Positions 45,860-58,173 of a stretch of DNA of 64,000 bases are shown here, piece by piece. The notes under the pieces were generated by a model. It did not search any database, had not been told where the DNA came from, and saw only the letters and a list, made by a program, of their open reading frames with translations. The position numbers were made by a program, and so were the translations under genes. The first letter of the stretch is position 1. The number at the start of each line of letters is the position of its first letter. Source of the stretch: Perognathus longimembris pacificus (taxonomy: Eukaryota > Chordata > Mammalia > Rodentia > Heteromyidae); assembly GCF_023159225.1 (NCBI RefSeq), contig NC_063166.1:41526149-41590148 (forward strand), in the 5' to 3' direction.

Positions 45860-46172
45860 CATGCCGATAACATGTGGTCCATTGATGTTTGTTCCCACAG
45901 TGTCTTGGGCTCAAGCTCAAATGTGTCTTCCCATAATGCCCTAGGTGCCTGCTCAATCAATAAAAAGAGGCAGGTCAGTGCAGGCATCAGTCAACAGGCC
46001 ACTAGTGCAAAGACCAGGGGAGGAGAGATGGGAGGAGCCCATCCTTTAAAAACTGCACTCTGAGAGAACTCCATTCCTCTTTGAGGGGTGCCCTCAGGAT
46101 GAAAACTGGCTACTTTCTTTTAAGGCTTTCCTTTGATTTTTGAATAAACTTACTCTGCTTATGTTAAATATT
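45860..46172 (+). mobile_element. Possible LTR remnant
   Basis: A GC-richer stretch ending with tttgaataaacttactctgc after ctttgaggggtgccctcagg has the look of an R-U5 LTR end with an AATAAA signal. No clear 5' end or duplication. Weak. Confidence 0.25.
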
Positions 46173-47514
46173 TTTCTGCTTTTTAATTATTTAATGGGTG
46201 AAGAAAACAAATCCATTCTCCCAGACTGCCTCAGTGAACACTGATCCCTTCCTTTCCTTGTTTTTATTTAAATTATAACCCCCTGAAAATTTCTAAAATT
46301 ATATTTTTTTCTTCAAGATGAAGTGTTCCTTTTCATTAAAGCACTTGAGATATCTCTTACTTTCCTATGGATATTTATTGTCTTCTGAAACCAGCCAGAT
46401 TCACTTCTTATGGAAGAATTAGCCACAGGGCATTTCAGAACAATTAAGAAAACAGCTTTACAGTGATAGCTTGTTTATGAAAAGGGGCTACCTCCTCTGA
46501 AATTTCCCAATGTCCCTTCCTAATATGTGAATTTCATTAATGGATTCTGTTACTCATCCAAGAGCAAATTTGTTGCTGAGTAACTAATTGGATAGGTCAA
46601 TACATACATGACCATCAGAAATGACTCTATGAATAGAGTAATGAAGCCTGTCTGAGAAACTGTTACAATGTTACAAAGGTAATGAACAGTGTGAGGCTTA
46701 TTATATTCCTGGAATAACTTCACTGGCCTTGAAGTTTCCATCACTCTATGCATCTTCCCTGAAACAAAGTATCAACATGATCATTCTTAGTTCCTACAGA
46801 ATACAAATAAGAAATACTTTCATTCTCAAGAAACACCAGTTTGTTTTACTCTTTAGTAGACCCCCCCAAGACATTCTTTTTCCTTTATGCATTCCCCAGC
46901 TGTTTATTTGTTCCCCTAATTTGCAAAGTTCAATGGCAAAGGCTTCTTTTATCAGTCAATTTGGTTTTAAACATGTAATACTGGCTATTTCAACTCTTTT
47001 GAATACTTCATGTAAAAAAATAAAGACAAGAAATTTCAACAATTGTTGGAGCTTATCAGGTACTTAAAAGGAGTGAGGCAACAACCACGATGAGAAAAAT
47101 GTGCAGAAAAGACAGAAAGCAGATCTGTGATGTTGTACATGGCTATAAGTACATTTTTTATACAAAGCAGAGGGTGTAAAAAAAAAAAAAAAAGGAAACC
47201 AGGGTCTGTGATTCCTGAATCATTTGCATCTCTCTGTTCCATTGTCAATGACAATTATGTGCTCTTGTTCTGATTTTCCATTCACTGTAAGTTGGAACAG
47301 TTGACATTCTTATATTGACTCATTCTCACCAAATAAGAATAATTTCTCCAGAATTATTTTTCTTGACAGACTTGTGGTTCAAGTATAAAAATGATAAAAT
47401 TAAATATAGTTCTCAATTTTATCTAATACAATTTTAACTGGATGAATGGTAATGTCAAAATTAAGTATATGATTAAAATATAACTTCCATTTTCATCTTC
47501 GTTATCATTTATTC
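46173..47514. other. No recognisable feature
   Basis: 1.3 kb of unassigned AT-rich sequence; a C run lies at 46,861-46,867 and an A run at 47,178-47,193. Confidence 0.5.
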
Positions 47515-47738
47515 ATTTATTTATTTTTGTGCCAATAATGGGATTGAATTCAGTAACTGTCCTTTAGCTTTTTCACCCAAGGATGGCACTCAATTACTCG
47601 AGCCACAGCTCTACTTGCATCTTTTTTGGAAGATAATTTGAGAAAAGATTCTCATGAACTTTTCTGCACAGATTGGCTTTGAACTAGCAACTTCAGATCT
47701 TAGCCTCATTAGTCACACTGGTGCCTAGCTTTTCTAAC
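47515..47738 (-). repeat. SINE, 7SL-headed dimer
   Basis: Reversed and old: gtgccaataatgggattg, ctcgagccacagctctac, gcacagattggctttgaac, cttcagatcttagcctcatt. Confidence 0.65.
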
Positions 47739-48325
47739 TTTTATAAATATATTTTGACTCAGGATTCAGCCTAAATTATGATGCCCAAAACACTTACAGT
47801 ATTAGTATTTTTGTCAATCATTTACTCACTTATATAATTATTGAAAATGTTTTAATCATGTCTATAATTTTCAAAATTGCTATTCATTATTGTTGTACTT
47901 AATGCTTGAAATTATAAATGTGCATTAATAGTCAGATAACATCTAGAGTTTAATCATATATAAAATCATGTTAAAAGATTTTTCATCTTATAATGTGCAT
48001 TTAGAATGTACTCTTCTGTTTGAAGATGAATATTCATATTAAAGAGTAAATAGAATGAAATGCTTTCCTCATTTTACTGATCTGGTTATACTGCTTAGGT
48101 ACTGTTTGATTACTCATGTAATCAAACAAAAATACATTTAGGGGTAGCAGCACTGGTGGGAAATGGCAAGTGAATCTTAAACCTTAATCTTTCAAAATAA
48201 TTTGATAGGCTGAAGTTCAGAGCTCATTTTAGCCAAGAATCAAGGCCAGGTTAAACACTGAAACATCCATAAATATACTCTGTCAGAACATTGGAAAAAT
48301 ACGAGTCATATCTGAGTAGATTCTG
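47739..48325. other. No recognisable feature
   Basis: Very AT-rich unassigned sequence. Confidence 0.5.
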
Positions 48326-48334
48326 CTAATATGT

Positions 48335-48336
<2 letters not shown>

Positions 48337-48380
<44 letters not shown>
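48337..48380 (-). repeat. (GT)n microsatellite at a SINE tail
   Basis: About 22 GT units between the left target-site copy and the reversed SINE, i.e. at the position of the SINE's A tail. Confidence 0.95.
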
Positions 48381-48383
<3 letters not shown>

Positions 48384-48573
48384 GCCAGTGCTGGGCCTTG
48401 GACTCAGGGCCTGAGCACTGTCCCTGGCTTCTTTTTGCTCAAGGCTAGTACTCTGCCACTTGAGCCACAGCGCCACTTCTGGCCATTTTCTATATAGATG
48501 GAACTTGGGAATTGAACCCAGGGCTTCATGTATATGAGGCAAGCACTCTTGCCACTAGACCATATTCCCAGCC
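48381..48573 (-). repeat. SINE, ID-headed dimer
   Basis: gccagtgctgggccttgg, cacttgagccacagcgcc, gggaattgaacccagggc, accatattcccagccc. Duplication ctaatatgtaagt (48,326-48,338) / ctaagatgtaagt (48,574-48,586), one mismatch, encloses the SINE plus the GT repeat. Confidence 0.92.
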
Positions 48574-48586
48574 CTAAGATGTAAGT

Positions 48587-51429
48587 TTTAAAATATGAAA
48601 GGATATATTTTCCAAGAACTTTTGGATTTCTGTTTTGTATTTGGGCACAGTTCAAATAAAAATATCAGAACTTCTTTGACTCACTCCCCCATATTAAAAA
48701 GGCAGGAGTTCACATATGCCCAGAATATTCAGCCTAATAAGTCAGAGCAACTTTGCCTGTGGGTAAAATAGCAGACAAAGAAAGCACGTAACAGAGGATA
48801 CAGAAAAGCTTGAAAAACACCCAGAAAAGAGGTAGTGAAGGACAGGACAAAAAGGTTAAGAAGAAGTGCTGAGAGTTAGCAACCTTGAGGACACAGACTC
48901 CAGGAGCTTTAGAGTAAGCAGGCCGACCCTGTGGCTGATACAGTAGACGTGCCAGCACTGGGAGAAAAATGGGGACTGGGGCTGCTCATCACCTCTACCT
49001 TCTTAAACTCTCTCTCTTGCCTATTTCAATGTAACACCTTCCAAAATACATATACTTCTACCAGAACCTTCTACTTTTCTTTTCTCTTAGCAGAGTATCT
49101 CTCAATGCTCTACTTCTTGTGGTTGTTCTTTTAACCTCTTCCCTTGGCATGGCTTAGTTATGAATTTCAAAGAAGGTACAAGAGGAAGGAATAAAAGAGA
49201 TCATTGAAAGTCTACTAGGAAGTATTGCATAAGTGTTACCCCACAACACAGGGAATGTATTTAGCACATTAGAATAAAACAAATAATAAAGGTTTATTTC
49301 AGGTTAAGATTGCACAGTAAAGACAAACCCTAAAAATCTTCCTTTTCCTATAATCTAAGAGGGAAACAAAAACCAACTCAAGTTCAGCATGAGACTATAA
49401 AAGAGGTGGTATGTTGTCAGTAGTTAAGACTGAATGTTAACACTTGGTGAGGTAGTGTGTGGTGAGAATTCTGCTGGATTTCTCAATGCCCCCCCTTAAG
49501 TTTGGGGAGAACAGGGAGTAGGATGGAAACACATTCCAAGAGATTGTCCTGTATGGATCTGACTTACCTAAGTGGAAGAAGGTTGAAGGGTCAGAGCAAA
49601 GAGCCATGTTATAAACTACCTGTGGGATCTCATAGCTGAGGACTTGAGCATGGATTCTCATTGCTAAGAAATAACTCTGGCTGGCAGATAGTAATAAAAT
49701 ACAGACCTCACACATCTACCCACTGGAAATTAACTCTGCCAGTCAATCAATAAAGTGAGCAACTTGTCCCTAGCTCTCTAGGAAGGAGACAGTCCAGCAA
49801 AGAGGCATACCCTGACTCCTGACATAGGGAGACATTAAATATATCTGTTGTTGTCAGGCATGAAGCTTGTGCTAATGTGTAACTTAGCAGTAGACAGCTC
49901 ATACACTGGACTTGGCAGATGTGCAAGACGCTAGGCTTCAACAGGGAATGCTAAGAGCAATATATAAAATTACATTTAAAAAAGTAAATGGAAAAGACAG
50001 TGAAGAATCCACCCACTCACACATCCACTGAGGAAGGATGGCTTTTTTAGCCACTTTCAAAATAGGTGAAAATTCCCATCAAAATATCCACTGTGAACAC
50101 ACTGGAGGTCAGGCAGAGCCAAAGAAAATATGTAGAATTCTAATTTAAGAAAGAAGGAAGCAAAACAGAGAGGAGGAAGCAAAATATCCCTGGGATGATA
50201 ACATCCCAGTCTAATTGTTTCTTGCATAAGTAAGGATTTTAGACAAAATGATGCTAGATGGAGAAGGAAAATATGGTAAGGTCTTCAAAGGGAACAGGGT
50301 GAAGGGGAAGTATTCACAATAGTCCCCCACATGGTGAGCTAGCTGACTCAATCAATGGGAAATTGCCATTGTCTTAGTTGAAATAGAAAGAATTACTGTG
50401 TTCTAAGCATATTCTTTTGGGGGAGTGTCCAGAGGTAGCTAGTGCCCATTGTCTTGATTTGATCTGAGTCTCTCAGATTGTTATATATTTTAATGATTCC
50501 CTGCATACAACTGATAAGGGGAATAAACAAACATCAGGTCTATTCTCTCAGTATATCAGAGAAAAATCAAATTGTTAGTACAGATGAATCTACTCCATCC
50601 TACCATTCTACCATATGGGTACCAGTAATAATGGAAGCTGGGTCAAGGTATAGACAGAGACAGAAATACCGGTAGAAGAGAAAGAGAGGAAAGGACAAAG
50701 AGGTGAGAGCCAGAGAGCGCATGCTTAGATAAAGAGATGGAGAGAAACTGATAAGAGATAGCATGTGCATGCATGTAAATAATACTGGTATAAAGCATTG
50801 ATAGACCACAAATTTAGAAGAATAAAAATTGAATGCTATTTATAGGTACTAATAAATATACAACATTCCATAGAACCAAGTGAATCCTACAGCATATGTT
50901 TGTGGATTCTTGCTGAACTCTTGAGCTCATGATCAAACCACAGTTACAACCCAACTAACTAGTGTGACTCCAATCTGAATACTCATTGACACAGTTCTTA
51001 TTTTATCAAACAAGTACAAAGTAAGACCATAAATCAGTGTCAATCAGCTCAATAACTTTTTTTTTCTGAATTGGGCTGTGGGCTGTGGTTTCCAAACATA
51101 AAAACAAATATTTTTTTTTCTGAATTTCCTGTGGTAGTCTCAATGTCATAACATTTAGTACCACACATGTGTGAACTTCACTTGCATTGTTAGCATTCTC
51201 TAGGTCATCAATAAAACACTCAAGCCCTTATTGTACAATACTTTTCGATTTCTCTGACATAAGAATTTCACCACAGCTTGTCTTCAAGCAAAGAACTATA
51301 CAGAAGGTGCACCCATGAGGCCTAAGTAGCTTCAATAACATGGATAATAGTCAAAGGTATCAGAACAGATGAGTTCTTAAGCTTAGCTTTTCTTTTCTTT
51401 TCATATAGTATTTTTATTTTTGAATTAAT
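48587..51429. other. Long unassigned stretch
   Basis: 2.8 kb with no gene, RNA or repeat family that I can identify. Open frames are under 95 codons and lack motifs. A purine-rich patch lies at 50,640-50,760. Confidence 0.45.
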
Positions 51430-51442
51430 ATCATTTCTTTTT

Positions 51443-51638
51443 CTTTTTTTGCCAGTACTGGGGCTTGAACTCAGGGTCTGAGCTCTGTCCCTGGCTTCCT
51501 TTTGCTCAAGGCTAGCACTCTACTTCTTGAGCCATGGCACTACTTACAGCTTTTTCTGTGTATGTGCTGCTAGGACTTGAACCCAGGGCTTCATACATGC
51601 TAGGCAAGCACTCCACTGCTAAACCACATTACTAGCCC
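51443..51638 (-). repeat. SINE, ID-headed dimer with imperfect duplication
   Basis: Reversed: gccagtactggggcttg, ggctagcactctacttc, gtatgtgctgctaggac, accacattactagccc. Flanks atcatttcttttt (51,430-51,442) and atcatttcatttt (51,639-51,651). Confidence 0.85.
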
Positions 51639-51651
51639 ATCATTTCATTTT

Positions 51652-52607
51652 TAGCAACAGATTCATGAAAATTTAATAAAATTCTTTCATGAGGTGATAT
51701 GAGCATTAATCTGCACATCAATGCTTCCTACTCTAACTCAGACTACACAAACACTATCTTCAAATTTTAAATTACAAAGGAGGTAAAGCCAGTAACAACA
51801 CGGTTCAGAAGGGAACCAGTGATGGTACAACCCTCTGTTTCAGGCCTAGGCATCATTGTTCAGCTATAGATATCCAGCAGAAGAGAGAGTAACAGGGAAA
51901 TGGAGAGGCAATACATCTCTTCTGCCATGCACAATGAAACAAAGAAAAAGCTACAGCCCTGTCCATTAAATAAAGTACCAGAAGAATATCTTCTGAAATA
52001 AAATATGTCTTAAGAAAAGGTAAGAAAAAGTTCATTAAAGGGCTTTGTGCTGTGGATGAAGTAAATAAGACCATGAATGTAGATAGCGAAGATTCAAGAT
52101 AAGATAAAGATATTGAACAAACACTAAATGAGATAAAAAGTAGAGATTTCCATGTTATGGAATAAATTGAAGACTAAACTCCCACAAAAATAAAAGCATG
52201 TTGAAATTTAAAAGTAATAAAAAATAAACAATAACAAAATAACAAACAGTAAGACAATAATAACATAATAAATAATATAATAAAAAAATTAAAAAATGTT
52301 CAAGTAAAAAATAGTGTACATGATTGTCAAAATTCGGAAATGGAGAAATGCTGGGGATAGTTATCTGAAAAGCAACAAAAGGGACTAATGTATGATGCAA
52401 GCAAACAATGCTGTGATAAACAGTGTTGTCCCACCATAAAGATAAATCGTGTCCTTAAAGTATCCCCCCACCAAAAAAAAAGAAAGTGAAAGGTGAAATA
52501 TCATCTATTGTGGTCCTAATATAAGATGTCCTGAAATGGTTGGAAACTGAAACATGCCAATCTGAAGGGAAATTGATAAAACAAAACAACAAAACAAACA
52601 ACACTGA
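51652..52607. other. No recognisable feature
   Basis: AT-rich; 52,190-52,310 is an A/T-only-like patch of AATAATAAAT. Confidence 0.5.
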
Positions 52608-52623
52608 CATGAAGATACCTTCT

Positions 52624-52800
52624 TTTTTTTTTTTTTTTTTTTTTTTTTGCCAGTCCTGGGCCTTGGACTCAGGGCCTGAGCACTGTCCCTAGCTTCTTTT
52701 TGCTCAAGGCTAGCACTCTGCCACTTGAGCCACAGCGCCACTTCTGGCCATTTTCTGTATATGTGGTGCTGGGGAATCGACTAGGCCATATCCCCAGCCC
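52624..52800 (-). repeat. SINE, ID-headed dimer with deleted head, perfect duplication
   Basis: Long T tail, intact right monomer, then gtgctggggaatcgactaggccatatcc: about 50 bp between the B-box and A-box parts of the ID-like head are missing. A 16-bp exact repeat, catgaagataccttct (52,608-52,623 and 52,801-52,816), shows a young insertion. Confidence 0.95.
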
Positions 52801-52947
52801 CATGAAGATACCTTCTAGATGGGACTTGATATTAACTGTCAAAAATAAAAAATTCTCTAGAATTTATTTGAGCTTACTCTTTCTCTAAGAAACATTTAAA
52901 CAAATGACAGTAAAAATTGTTTTGAGGATGAAGAAAAATATGATCCA

Positions 52948-53136
52948 GGGCTGGGGATATGGCCTAGTGGCAAGAGTGCCTGCCTCGTATACATGAGGCC
53001 CTGGGTTCGATTCCCCAGCACCACATATACAGAAAATGGCCAGAAGTGGCGCTGTGGCTCAAGTGGCAGAGTGCTAGCCTTGAGCAAAAAGAAGCCAGGG
53101 ACAGTGCTCAGGCCCTGAGTCCAAGCCCTAGGACTG
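52948..53136 (+). repeat. SINE, ID-headed dimer with expanded tail
   Basis: gggctggggatatggcctag, gggttcgattccccag (perfect B-box form), gcgctgtggctcaagtgg, gagtccaagccctagg. The duplication atgatcca at 52,940-52,947 and 53,345-53,352 encloses the SINE and its (GAAA)n tail. Close to the apparent consensus. Confidence 0.95.
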
Positions 53137-53344
<208 letters not shown>

Positions 53345-53352
53345 ATGATCCA

Positions 53353-53689
53353 AAGTTACGGATGTGGGTTAAGCTGGTTTGTGGAAAATAGTCAAAATGT
53401 TGAAGTTTCTAACATTCATGGGTGTGATAGGGCAATGTCAAATAACCATGCCTTCAAACAGAATCATCCGTGATGAAATGCAGAAAACTAGATGATAAAG
53501 GAACATGTGAGAGAGAGAAGAGATCAACAATGAACACAGATTATATAGCTGTGGGAGATAGAGTAACAGGAAGTAAATGGTATAAATATCAACCATGTAG
53601 TCATAAAACAATAGTGGGAAAATGAGAAGCAAAGGAAGATAAAAACATGATTGGTATTAATGATCAAGTGGAATCTGAAGTTATAAACA
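53353..53689. other. No recognisable feature
   Basis: Unassigned, possibly the start of the old L1 that follows. Confidence 0.45.
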
Positions 53690-55197
53690 TTATCATTTAT
53701 CTTAGCATACCCCCAAAATGAAATGTTTTGGTATCAATTTAACAAAATATTTATAATATATATGAAAAAATGCCAAAATTCTTGTGAAGCATGCCAAAGA
53801 ACAACTAAATAAATGGAAAGCTATTCTATTTGCAAGTATAAGAACATTCAAGATTGTCAAGATTTTATTTCTATCTCAGTGGACCTATAGATTTAGCACC
53901 ATTCCATGAAAACCTTAACAAATTATTGAGAAATATAGACAAAATAATTTTGCAGTTTTTATAGAAAGGCAATAAAAATGCAATATTCAGCTCAATATTG
54001 AAGTATAACATAGTCAGAGCTACATGGCTTCAAGAATTTCTGTAACTTACCATAAAACTAATGGAGGCAATATGGCTTTGGTGAAAAAAACAAACCAATG
54101 GATTAGTGAAACAATCGAGAATACAGAATTAGTTGTACATAAATATAATTTACTGGCCTTTGACAAAGTAGCATAGAAATCAAAGGAAAGAGATTGGCTT
54201 TATAACAGATGGTATTAGAACATTGAATTGCCTCATACCAGGAAGAAAACAAAGTAAAATTTATTCTAACACTCTTCAAAGATAACAGGAGAAAAAAGCT
54301 ACATGTCTTTGTGTATAATGGTGATTTTTAGAAACAACCCAAATGGATAAATATATAATGAACAAATAAATAATGAATAATGTAGTTTTTATTAAAATTT
54401 AAAACTTCTTTTCTCTGAAAGACAATGTCAATAGTATAAAAATATAAGCCACAGGCATGAAGAGAAACATTAAAATATTTGGAAAAAATATCTGATAAAG
54501 GACCGTTATCCAAAATACACAAAGGACTCTTAAAACTCAACAACAGCAAAGTAAACAATCTAAGTTATAACCTGGGCCAAAGATTATAATAGAAACCTTG
54601 TAAAGGTATGAGTTGTGATGTAGCTCAGTAGTAGAGTTGGTCCTACCATACTCAAAGGCCTGGGTTTGATCCCCTAGTACCACATACAAAAGTATCAAAT
54701 TAAAAATATAGATAGCAAATAAACATATGAAAATGGTTCATATGATTCATCACATCTTGTTAGGAATTACAAATAATTCAGTGAACTACACTGTCATACT
54801 GACCTATTGCATAGGCACCCTAGATCTTTTAGAAAAGCCAGAATCCAGACCCTGACATCAGATGCTAGGAGAGTGAGGAACCACTGGAACTCTCATGCAT
54901 TGCTGGAGGAGTGAAAAATGTTGACCAAATAGTTTGGCAGTTTCTTCAGAACTAAATATACACTAGCAATGAAAGCCTGCAGAACTGCTCCTTAGTATTT
55001 ATTCAGAAGAAAAACCTATGTCTACTTAAAATGTACACATGAATGGTTAGAGAAGTTTTATTAATTTTTTTGAAACTAAGATATACTTCAGTAAGTATGG
55101 ATTTAAAAAAATGGTGGTACATCCAGACCACACATCCATATTTAAGATAAATAAGGATAAAGCTATGAAAAAGCATAATTGAAAGTAAGAAGTACAC
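53690..55197 (+). mobile_element. Ancient LINE-1 ORF2 remnant
   Basis: Reads along the distal half of L1 ORF2 in order: caactaaataaatggaaagc, accattccatgaaaacc, a tggatt/agtgaaacaa region, tctgataaaggaccgttatcc, ctcttaaaactcaacaac, then a late part with ttaggaattacaaat and tggtggtacatccagacc. Many stops and indels; an old mammalian-wide L1 lineage rather than the young family at 36-43 kb. It probably resumes at 55,795-55,870 after later insertions. Confidence 0.65.
54606..54690 (+). repeat. ID element (monomeric, tRNA-Ala-like)
   Basis: gttgtgatgtagctcagtag (A box) and ctgggtttgatcccctag (B box) without the right monomer of the dimeric SINEs. It sits inside the old L1. Confidence 0.75.
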
Positions 55198-55289
55198 TAT
55201 TTTCATTTTTATTAGTACACATTGGCTATAAATAATAAGAGGTTTCCTCATGACATTCCCATGCATGTGTACAATCTACATTGATCAAC

Positions 55290-55290
55290 T

Positions 55291-55347
<57 letters not shown>
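55290..55347 (-). repeat. (CT)n microsatellite at a SINE tail
   Basis: About 29 CT units at the position of the following reversed SINE's A tail. Confidence 0.95.
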
Positions 55348-55349
<2 letters not shown>

Positions 55350-55355
<6 letters not shown>

Positions 55356-55580
55356 GCCAGTACTAGACCTTGAACTTAGGATCTGGGATCTGTCACTTAG
55401 CTTTTTCACTCATGGTTGATACTCTACCTTGAGCCAAAGCTCTACTTCTGGCATTTGGTAGTTAACTGGAGATAAGAGTATCATAGACTTTCCTGCCCAG
55501 GCTGGCTTCAAACATGGATCCTCAGATTTCAACCTCTCGAGTAGCTAGGATTACAGATGTGAGCCACTACTCCTTGGTTT
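55350..55580 (-). repeat. SINE, 7SL-headed dimer
   Basis: cgccagtactagaccttg, ttagttaactggagataagag-like part, cctgcccaggctggcttcaaac, cgagtagctaggattacag, gtgagccacta. Confidence 0.82.
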
Positions 55581-55870
55581 TCTATTTCTCTTTCTTATCC
55601 ACCTTAACTTTTGCCCCCTTTCCTTCCCCTTCCACCTTTCTATTTTTACAACCTTAGTTGTTTAGTTTAATCCCCCCCCCAGCTTCCACAAATGAGAGAA
55701 AGCAGTTGATACCTGTCTTTGTGGAAATGGCTTATATCATTTCCAATCACAATTTATATCACAATCTCCAGGTCTATGAAAGGCACACTAGTATGTAAAG
55801 AAAACCAATCTGAAAAGCTATCCACTATATGATTCCCACAATGTGATATTCTATAAAATATACAATTATG

Positions 55871-56640
55871 GAGAAACAAGAAGAGGGTTGACAATGAAAT
55901 AATATTCACCATCTATGGCCAAAAAGGAAATGCAAATAAAAACAACACTGAGATTCCATCCCATCCCAGAAAGAATGGGTACTATCAAGAGAACTAACAA
56001 TAACAAATGCAGGCAAAGATGCAGCCAAAAGGTTATGAATGTAAGGTTATTCAACCTCTCAAAAGCACTATGGATGTCCATAAAAATTTAAACACAGAAC
56101 TACCCAATGACAGCAATACCATGCCTGGGCATTTATACAAAAGAGCACAAACAAGGAGGGCTACTGTAAAGGCACCAGCACAACCATTTTCATGGAAGCA
56201 CTACTTATTATAGCCAAGATATGGAATCATCCCAGAGGCCCCCTCAGTGAACAAAAGGATTTTAAAAATGTGGTATATTATATATACACAATGGAATTCC
56301 ATTTATCCATTAGAATGATATCTTACTATTCATAAGGAAATGAAAAGACTTAGAAAGATGATATTAAGTGAAGTAAGCCAGACACAGAGAAACAAAGGTT
56401 GCATGATTTCCCTCATTTGTGATAGCTAGAATATGCCTATAAACCTATCAGTAAACACAATACATGGTACACAAGAAGTTACAAATGAATTAACTGAAGT
56501 ATAATAGTATAATTTGACTGAGTCAAAGCCCAACAAAATAAGTACCAGGAAATAGGTTGGGTGGGGGGAAGGGGTAGACAAATGAAGGGTAGGAAGAGAA
56601 CGCTGTAAAGAATTTATTGTATATACTACAAAATTAAGAA
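55871..56640 (+). mobile_element. LINE-1 ORF2 C-terminus and 3' UTR
   Basis: aaggaaatgcaaataaaaac, gagattccatcccatccc, actatggatgtccataaaaat, cagcaataccatgcctgggc, gccaagatatggaatcatcc, caatggaattccatttatcc, aggaaatgaaaagacttag, then a purine-rich 3' UTR (ggtggggggaaggggtag). Truncated at the 5' side. Confidence 0.8.
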
Positions 56641-56676
56641 AAATAAGGGAAAGGGTAGGTCAAACAGGGGAGAGAA

Positions 56677-56897
56677 AATGTTGAATGGATCAAGATGGAT
56701 TGTATACATTAATTGCTTTATTAAATGGCAAAAAAATCAACACATTTTCTACAAAATTAAGAAAAGTGAAGGAAGAGATGGGTTGGGAGAGGTGGGTGAG
56801 AATGTTGGAAGGGGTGACATTGACCAAGATGTACTATATTCAAAAACTGCTTTGTTGAATTGCAACTCCTTTGTACAACTACTTAAAAATAATAAAC
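56677..56897 (+). mobile_element. LINE-1 3' end
   Basis: Purine-rich gggttgggagaggtgggtg, then gttgaattgcaactcctttg and caactacttaaaaataataaac. Same terminus as at 0.8 and 17.6 kb; probably the end of the preceding L1. Confidence 0.7.
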
Positions 56898-57377
56898 TAG
56901 AAGAGTGGTGGACAAGTATGGAGCACAATGAGGTGAGCAGATAGAACACAGAAGATTCAAGGGCACAGTTCTATTATGGTGGATCTATGTCATCCCAGGT
57001 TTATTAACCCCTATAGAATGCATGCCACCAGCAACGAGCTCTAACATAAACTAGACCACTGGTGCTAATGATGTGTCAGAACATCTCACTGCTAGGCACT
57101 AACACACCACTGTAGATGGGGATGTGAGCTGTAAGCTGTATATGTAGCAATCATGATTTGGGGGAGCACTTTTTACTTTCTATTTACTTTGTTGTGAACC
57201 TGCAGTACTCCACAAAACAAAATCTTTGCTGTACAGATATTAAAATGTTCATCTCCCAGATGATAGATTTATGCTTAATGAAAGAATAGACAATTTTATG
57301 AGTTTTAGAGAATAATAGAGTACATGGCTTCACATACAAAACTAACTAGAATCTACTGCATAAAATGGATGAATGAA
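56898..57377. other. No recognisable feature
   Basis: Unassigned sequence. Confidence 0.5.
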
Positions 57378-57386
57378 TGAACTCTT

Positions 57387-57631
57387 TTTATTCATTTATT
57401 TATTTTGCACCAGTCCTAGGGCTTGAACTCGGGCTGAGCACTTCCCCCTTAGCTTTTTTGCTTAAGATTAACACTCCATCACTTGAGCCAGAGCTGCACT
57501 TCTGACCTTTGGGCAGTTAATTGGAGAGAAGAGTTTCACAGACTTTCCTGCCAGGTTGGCTTCAAACTGTGATCCTCAGATCTCAACCTCCTGAGGAGCA
57601 AGGATTATAGGCATAAACCACTGGCACCTGA
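57387..57631 (-). repeat. SINE, 7SL-headed dimer with short duplication
   Basis: gcaccagtcctagggcttg, cacttgagccagagctgc, gttaattggagagaagag, ctgccaggttggcttcaaac, ctcctgaggagcaaggatt. tgaactctt flanks it (57,378-57,386 and 57,633-57,641). Confidence 0.85.
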
Positions 57632-57883
57632 CTGAACTCTTCTTTTAGTAGGATAATTTTGAGAGAACATTGCATGTTGGATTCTTAGAACAGAATGTTG
57701 AGGCCATTGTCTTTACTGAAATATCTGATTTCCCTCCAAGATCAATTCAAGAAATTCCTAACTTAGACACTTACAGACTTAGACATTCAGAAATAATTGT
57801 AAAGAATATGAATGCAAATAATGTCTCTTATTTCGTGAGATAGTTTCAAGAATTTCATGTTCTTATTCAAATTCTTGATTCTT

Positions 57884-57887
<4 letters not shown>

Positions 57888-57917
<30 letters not shown>
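57888..57917. repeat. (AC)n microsatellite
   Basis: About 15 AC units. Confidence 0.93.
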
Positions 57918-57919
<2 letters not shown>

Positions 57920-57939
57920 CATTAATAAAAGGAAATATT

Positions 57940-58173
57940 TTTGGGTGCTGGTAGCTCACTCCTGTAATCCTAGTTTCTAAGGAGGCTGAGCTCTGAGGAA
58001 CATCATCATTCAAACCCAGTCTGGGCAGGGAAGTCTGTGAGACTATTACCTCCAATTCAAAGAAAGCTGGAAGTGGAACTGTGGCTCAAGTAATAGAGCA
58101 CTAGCTTTGAGCAAAAGAATCTCAGAGACAGCACCCAGACCCTAGTTCAAGCCCCAGAACTAGCATAAAATAA
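57940..58173 (+). repeat. SINE, 7SL-headed dimer
   Basis: gggtgctggtagctcactcc, tctaaggaggctgagctctg, cagtctgggcagggaagtc, gaactgtggctcaagtaatag, tagttcaagccccagaac. Confidence 0.85.

Larger units (their letters stand above)
55198..55794 (-). mobile_element. Probable antisense L1 3' UTR fragment
   Basis: 55,198-55,285 (agaggtttcctcatgacatt, catgcatgtgtacaatct) and the pyrimidine-rich 55,581-55,740 look like a reversed L1 3' UTR, similar to 61,390-61,500. A SINE with a CT-repeat tail divides it. Tentative. Confidence 0.4.

Noticed and set aside
54606..54690. Possible tRNA gene (A and B boxes present)
   Set aside because: It matches the ID element with an A-rich tail and no cloverleaf-consistent acceptor stem; it is a SINE.
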